Below, one piece after another: positions 23,038 through 26,343 of a stretch of DNA of 26,343 nucleotides (the stretch's first letter is position 1; each line of letters starts with the position of its first letter). The DNA comes from Holosporales bacterium (lineage in GTDB: Bacteria; Pseudomonadota; Alphaproteobacteria; BNTO01). The translations under genes and the position numbers were made by a program. Below the pieces are notes generated by a model. It was given only the letters and a program-made list of their open reading frames with translations. It searched no databases and was not told where the DNA came from. The stretch spans positions 1 through 26,343 of the forward strand of contig JAIRNU010000061.1 of the NCBI GenBank assembly GCA_031257945.1, written 5' to 3'.

Positions 23038-24600
23038 TTACCATATAGGGCGGCGAGCTATCGCGCGATTACTAAGCCTTTTATACAGGCAACCTACCAC
23101 CACCGCAAAAACAGCGACGGTAATACCGGCTAGCAACATCTTTTCTGTACAAAACCATTGCGGCCATGCATTACCGTCATCGGGCTCTTCAGCTTCCCAA
23201 TATGGGACAGGAGCTGGTGGATCAAATTGATTAACTGGGAAAGAAGCGGCATGAGGCATATCCGGAGCTTGAATTGGCTTTGGGCGCTGAACACTCCCGA
23301 AAACGGAGAAATTGGCCGCTTGTCCAAATATTGACGAAGCGCAGAAACCTGTATCTAGCATTTCACCATCCCCCGTATTAATTTTTATTAGTTCAGCAAC
23401 ATTGCAGTGACCATGCCCACCAAAAATAAAAACCCTGAACCTGTGCGACTGTCCCGGAAAATTTTGTTCATTAATCCGTGCATTAGGGCCCTTTTGGAAT
23501 ATATGTTCCAGGAAATCTTGTGTTTGCTCTTTTTTCGCGTGTGACGCGACGATAACATCCAGGTAATCATCTCCAGGATTAGCTTCGCAAAGCTGGTGTA
23601 GTGCCAACGCAAAATTATTTGCGATTTTGCAAAATACACCATCATTGACATCATCCCATGATTCCGTGGCGTGTGTTGACGCACCGGTGCACGCCTTCGC
23701 AAGCTCTTGAGCAAATCCATCGATATAACACTTCGACAAATCTCCCGTTCCACCATAGGCAGCATAAGCCGTAGTGTGCGGAAAAATTAATGTTTTTCCA
23801 ATTATATGGAATGGCTGAGTCGGGTGGAAGTGCCTAAAAGCTTCGTTATGAAAATTATCTTCTTGCAACAAATAACTGGCTAATGTTTCACTACGTGGTA
23901 CTGGCGGTCTACCTTCTATGCTGTATTCGAAATTTTGCACATCGTACCAATCTTCCCTTATCCATTCGTCATAATCTGACAGGAAAGGAATGTTGTGCTT
24001 TCTAAAAAATCTGGACATTTGCAAAAATCTCCATGGATGCTGCATTTCATGATTCCCCAAAATAGTGATAACATGAACGTTATCGAGCGCCGCGAGTTCT
24101 CCCGCAAGATTTACACAAAAATAGCCTGGATACGAATCTGGCATGTTTTCTAAAGGCCCGTCGATTTGCTGCCTATATATAGGATCTTCTTTAGGAGAGA
24201 AATCGCCCAAAAATATGGTAAAGATCGGTCTATTAGGATACCTTCGGCGTGTACCTTCGATAGCTCGGACAAAAACCGGATAAACCTCTGCGGCCCCATG
24301 AAGGTCCGGAATAGATATAACAATAGGGTCCGTTTCGTTGCTGACATTTGCTCTTACGGAGTTTTCCACAAAATTTACGATGGTACGGGATAATACGTTC
24401 GCCTCTTGCGGGGTCCCTGGTTTATATTCATAATCTGCAGGCCAGCAAAGTGGTCCTTGCCGCGCTTTGTAAATCGCCCCAATGCGCGCGCAACTAATAC
24501 CTTTATGGTCAATCTGGGATGATAATTGGGCAGAATAACCTCCTGTCAACATACTGCTGACGGTAAATATGACTGCATGACAAAATGTTTTAATTTTCAA
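23038..24600 (-). CDS. Exported calcineurin-like metallophosphatase with C-terminal membrane anchor
   Basis: 520 residues carrying all motifs of the metallophosphoesterase fold: PDLHG (Asp99, His101), LGDFSPKED (Asp133), GNHE (Asn183, His184), SH (His354) and GGHGH (His396, His398). The DLHG and GNHE forms resemble PPP-type protein phosphatases and ApaH more than nucleotidases; the substrate is unknown. A signal peptide (HAVIFTVSSMLTGGYSA) directs export. A Pro-rich stalk (about 437-480) leads to a single helix (488-505) followed by a basic tail, so the catalytic part should face outside the membrane. The start is a TTG at 24600, the only start after an in-frame stop four codons upstream. An extended -10 promoter lies at 24631-24639. 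It is 57 bases after dapB and has no known link to dnaA. In a host-associated bacterium it could act on host phosphoproteins, which is speculation. Confidence 0.78.
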   Translation of the reverse strand: MKIKTFCHAVIFTVSSMLTGGYSAQLSSQIDHKGISCARIGAIYKARQGPLCWPADYEYKPGTPQEANVLSRTIVNFVENSVRANVSNETDPIVISIPDLHGAAEVYPVFVRAIEGTRRRYPNRPIFTIFLGDFSPKEDPIYRQQIDGPLENMPDSYPGYFCVNLAGELAALDNVHVITILGNHEMQHPWRFLQMSRFFRKHNIPFLSDYDEWIREDWYDVQNFEYSIEGRPPVPRSETLASYLLQEDNFHNEAFRHFHPTQPFHIIGKTLIFPHTTAYAAYGGTGDLSKCYIDGFAQELAKACTGASTHATESWDDVNDGVFCKIANNFALALHQLCEANPGDDYLDVIVASHAKKEQTQDFLEHIFQKGPNARINEQNFPGQSHRFRVFIFGGHGHCNVAELIKINTGDGEMLDTGFCASSIFGQAANFSVFGSVQRPKPIQAPDMPHAASFPVNQFDPPAPVPYWEAEEPDDGNAWPQWFCTEKMLLAGITVAVFAVVVGCLYKRLSNRAIARRPIW

Positions 24601-24630
24601 GGAAGTGACTTAATGGTGCCGCCATGTCTC

Positions 24631-24639
24631 ATTGTATCA
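24631..24639 (-). promoter_or_regulatory. Extended -10 promoter before the metallophosphatase gene
   Basis: Read on the minus strand, TGATACAAT fits the extended -10 form TGnTATAAT with one change and lies about 30 bases before the TTG start. The -35 region (near TGAGCG) is poor, as is usual for extended -10 promoters. It suggests the metallophosphatase can be transcribed apart from dapB. Confidence 0.35.
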
Positions 24640-24657
24640 CAAAAGGAAGCGCTCACG

Positions 24658-25446
24658 CTATATTTCGGCCATAATATTATCCATTGTGTAAAATCCAGCT
24701 TTCTTTTTGTTGTATACCAATTGCGTTACCATCAGCGTACCAGCAGCAAAAATACCGCGAGAATTGCTTCTATGCGTCATTTCCACGCTCTCATCTTGTC
24801 CCATGAAGAATACAGTATGCGTGCCGGCGCAACTCCCCGCGCGTATAGCCGAAAACCCAATCTTGTCTTTTGGCCGTGGGACAGGGGCTACCCCGCCACT
24901 ACCATTGCAATTAGGCTCCAAAAGATCGGCACCACGAACTGCAGCAATCTCTTTCCCCAGCATAAGCGCCGTTCCAGACGGGGCGTCCGCTTTATTCTTG
25001 TGATGCATCTCAAATATTTCGACATCAAAATCACGCAGCGTTTTGGCCGCCATTTTTACTGCTTGTTTTAATACAGCAACGCCAATACTCATATTGGGAG
25101 AATAGAATACGGGAATATTCAGAGATGCTAAATACATCGCGTTTTCTGTATCGGCACTTATGTTAGTGACCCCGCAGATGAATACTTTTCCCAACTCAAG
25201 TGCGCAGTGTAAATTGCTATCAACGGCACTTGCCACAGAAAAATCAATAATAACGTCGCAGTTTTTGGCTGCGTCTGCGGCGCGAGAAGAGATGGCAACC
25301 CCGCTACCAATATGTTTACTGGCTGGTACATTGCTTAGCACATCAACCGCGCCGACCAACTCAAATACTTCAGCTTTTGCAAAGATTGCATCGATTACGG
25401 CGGACCCCATGCGCCCGCATGCCCCTATAACGCATACCTTAATCAT
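24658..25446 (-). CDS. dapB: 4-hydroxy-tetrahydrodipicolinate reductase DapB
   Basis: Reduces hydroxy-tetrahydrodipicolinate with NAD(P)H in the diaminopimelate pathway that feeds peptidoglycan and lysine. The N-terminal Rossmann motif is VIGACGRMG (6-14). The substrate and catalytic motif is HHKNKADAPSGTA (148-160), with His148 and Lys152 the catalytic pair known in this family. Length of 262 is normal. AGGAGG lies 12-17 bases before the ATG, a little far but plausible. No other dap genes are in the window. Keeping it suggests the organism still makes diaminopimelate, so it has a murein wall or an amino acid need not met by a host. Confidence 0.95.
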   Translation of the reverse strand: MIKVCVIGACGRMGSAVIDAIFAKAEVFELVGAVDVLSNVPASKHIGSGVAISSRAADAAKNCDVIIDFSVASAVDSNLHCALELGKVFICGVTNISADTENAMYLASLNIPVFYSPNMSIGVAVLKQAVKMAAKTLRDFDVEIFEMHHKNKADAPSGTALMLGKEIAAVRGADLLEPNCNGSGGVAPVPRPKDKIGFSAIRAGSCAGTHTVFFMGQDESVEMTHRSNSRGIFAAGTLMVTQLVYNKKKAGFYTMDNIMAEI

Positions 25447-25539
25447 ACCTGCACACTACCTCCTACCCTCTCTTCGTCCTACTATCTCTAAGTGGTGCTT
25501 TCGCTTGGCACAACGCCACGCCAACTTTGCGCTATCCTA

Positions 25540-25687
25540 TAAACGGTGGGCCACCCCAAACCCCCGCCACCCGGGGCCGGGATGCTGCGCCTAAGGCGAC
25601 CTCTAGTGTGATGGTGCCACAAAAAAGGTTAAAAAATCAACCTATTTTCAGTTAATAATGTATGAAAAGTGAAAATAAATATTTGTG
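25540..25687. repeat. Degraded third copy of the dispersed repeat, direct to 26216-26343
   Basis: CCACCCGGGGCCGGG, GTGCCACAAAAAAGGTTAA and TCAACCTATTTTCAGTTAAT follow in the same order as in 26216-26343, and the AT-rich core follows reversed. The left inverted end seen in the other two copies is missing here, so this copy looks truncated. Confidence 0.75.
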
Positions 25688-25855
25688 GGTGAGAGTACAT
25701 ATACTTTGGGGGGAGAATTGCTGAGAAGTCAGCCTACTTTCAGTTAATTAGAGCTATTGCGTAAGTCATTTCCAGCCCTTGCTTTCCGCAGTGCAGAAAC
25801 GGCTTTTGCAATAAGTCTATTATGTATTCAATATTTGGGAGGCTTAGTATTGGCG

Positions 25856-26022
25856 AGTATCGCTGAAGTAGACCGCCCCCCGCAAGATTAAGACCCTGCG
25901 GGGATTGTTTGCAATAGTATTAAGACTTGTAGGTTACTCTGTCTCCATTTTTAAATACTACCGTCCACGGTAGCGTTTTCGCCATATTGTCGACATCAGC
26001 CTACGCAAGATCAGTATTGGAG
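25856..26022 (-). repeat. Inverted paralog of 2806-2970 (LRR 3' end plus hairpin)
   Basis: On the minus strand CGAAAACGCTACCGTGGAC, GGAGACAGAGTAACCTAC and GCGGTCTACTTCAGC appear in the order seen at the 3' end of the first LRR gene. The match covers the last ~33 codons, the stop, the hairpin and the following segment. The hairpin (25878-25903) keeps its stem through compensating changes. Confidence 0.88.
25920..26022 (-). pseudogene. Broken C-terminal fragment of an LRR gene
   Basis: Translation in the homologous frame gives SNTDLA, a TAG stop, then ADVDNMAKTLPWTVVFKNG and DRVTYKS with a proper stop. The intact protein reads SNTDLVQADIDSMTKTLPW and VFKNGDRVTYES. So one codon corresponding to Gln became TAG, and the homology stops abruptly upstream at about 26022, where unrelated repeat DNA begins. 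No start codon or LRR array remains. The rest of the gene was presumably lost to recombination. Confidence 0.85.
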
Positions 26023-26145
26023 AAGCGCATCCCCTGGATTGCCTAGAGCTCGGCCATGGGCAGTGGTGCATCTCCTGGTTTTCTGGGGGGGGTGAGGCAA
26101 CGTTGGCTGTACCTCCTGGCTTCTTGGTGTTTTGAGCGAGCAGCA

Positions 26146-26343
26146 CCTGTATCCCCTGAGTTCCTTGGGGTTCAAGTATTCGCAAAGTATTTACGAAATA
26201 TTAACCTTTTTGTGATATCCTTTAAATGGGGGGCCATCCCTAGCCCCCACCCACCCCGGGGCCGGGCCGTAGCTGTCGTGATCTATATTCTTATAGTGCC
26301 ACAAAAAGGGTTAAGAAGTCAACCTATTTTCAGTTAATAATGT
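26146..26343. repeat. 198-bp repeat, inverted relative to 6983-7182, running off the window
   Basis: From CCTGTATCCCCTGAG to the last base the sequence matches the reverse complement of 6983-7182. It contains the MITE-like element at 26201-26314 and probably continues beyond the window into the shared AT-rich core. Confidence 0.88.
26201..26314. mobile_element. Second MITE-like element with terminal inverted repeats
   Basis: TTAACCTTTTTGTG (26201-26214) and CACAAAAAGGGTTAA (26300-26314) are near-perfect inverted ends, 114 bases overall, around a GC-rich core with CCACCCCGGGGCCGGGCC. Length and ends agree with 7012-7127. No target-site duplication could be defined, because the flanks are also repeated. 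Confidence 0.5.

Larger units (their letters stand above)
25447..26343. other. 897-base intergenic region: repeats and a broken LRR tail
   Basis: Contents are a degraded repeat copy at 25540-25687, a further repeat fragment near 25725-25755 (GTCAGCCTACTTTCAGTTAA), the hairpin and LRR 3'-end remnant at 25856-26022, and the 198-base repeat that runs off the window. A frame at 25958-26185 crosses the remnant and the repeat and is not credible as a gene. Confidence 0.7.

Noticed and set aside
25958..26185. 75-codon minus-strand frame
   Set aside because: It runs from the MITE-flanking repeat into the LRR remnant in a frame different from the homologous LRR frame, so it is an accident of the fusion.
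1..26343. CRISPR array
   Set aside because: The tandem repeats seen are coding (66 and 18 bases) or lack unique spacers (80 bases; three 16-base-spaced units). No cas genes are present.

Overview
The window looks like chromosomal DNA of a low-GC alphaproteobacterium, probably a host-associated or intracellular one of the Holosporales/Rickettsiales type. This placement is inference. It rests on a UvrC with an alphaproteobacterial-style N-terminal extension, a family-4-like uracil-DNA glycosylase with the CELKKTATN and WRPPGNR motifs I associate with that class, an RluB-type pseudouridine synthase and an HscB-like protein. An organophosphate:phosphate antiporter and several large secreted repeat proteins fit life in a host. 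No 16S gene or tRNA was seen, so the taxonomy cannot be fixed from this window.

Layout. 1-11,850 is mostly accessory: a 901-residue secreted BspA-type leucine-rich-repeat (LRR) protein (+), a 1112-residue LRR lipoprotein (-), a repeat-rich 800-base gap, then a tight + strand cluster of an OPA transporter, ruvA and an NrdG2-type radical SAM activase, and a small membrane-anchored LRR protein (-). 11,850-15,200 holds an HscB-like protein (+) converging on an overlapping udg-uvrC pair (-). 15,200-15,810 has no large gene but holds a perfect-SD mini-ORF, a perfect 14-base palindrome and two hairpin terminators facing opposite ways. From 25,446 down to 15,811 all genes are on the minus strand: dapB, a secreted metallophosphatase, dnaA, an RluB-type pseudouridine synthase and a 1604-residue secreted helical-repeat protein. 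25,447-26,343 is repeats plus a broken copy of the 3' end of the first LRR gene.

How it fits together. Housekeeping genes (ruvA, udg, uvrC, dnaA, rluB, dapB) appear intact. They are interleaved with a family of exported repeat proteins and a web of dispersed repeats. Inverted copies pair 1-120 with 11,314-11,429, 6,983-7,182 with 26,146-26,343, 7,331-7,429 with 11,205-11,300, and the 3' end of the first LRR gene (2,806-2,970) with 25,856-26,022. These are potential recombination substrates around the surface-protein genes, and the broken LRR tail shows that duplication or rearrangement has already happened. The most novel items are the 1604-residue helical-repeat protein, the repeat/LRR-cassette architecture, the HPD-less J-like protein and the structured 15.2-15.5 kb locus.
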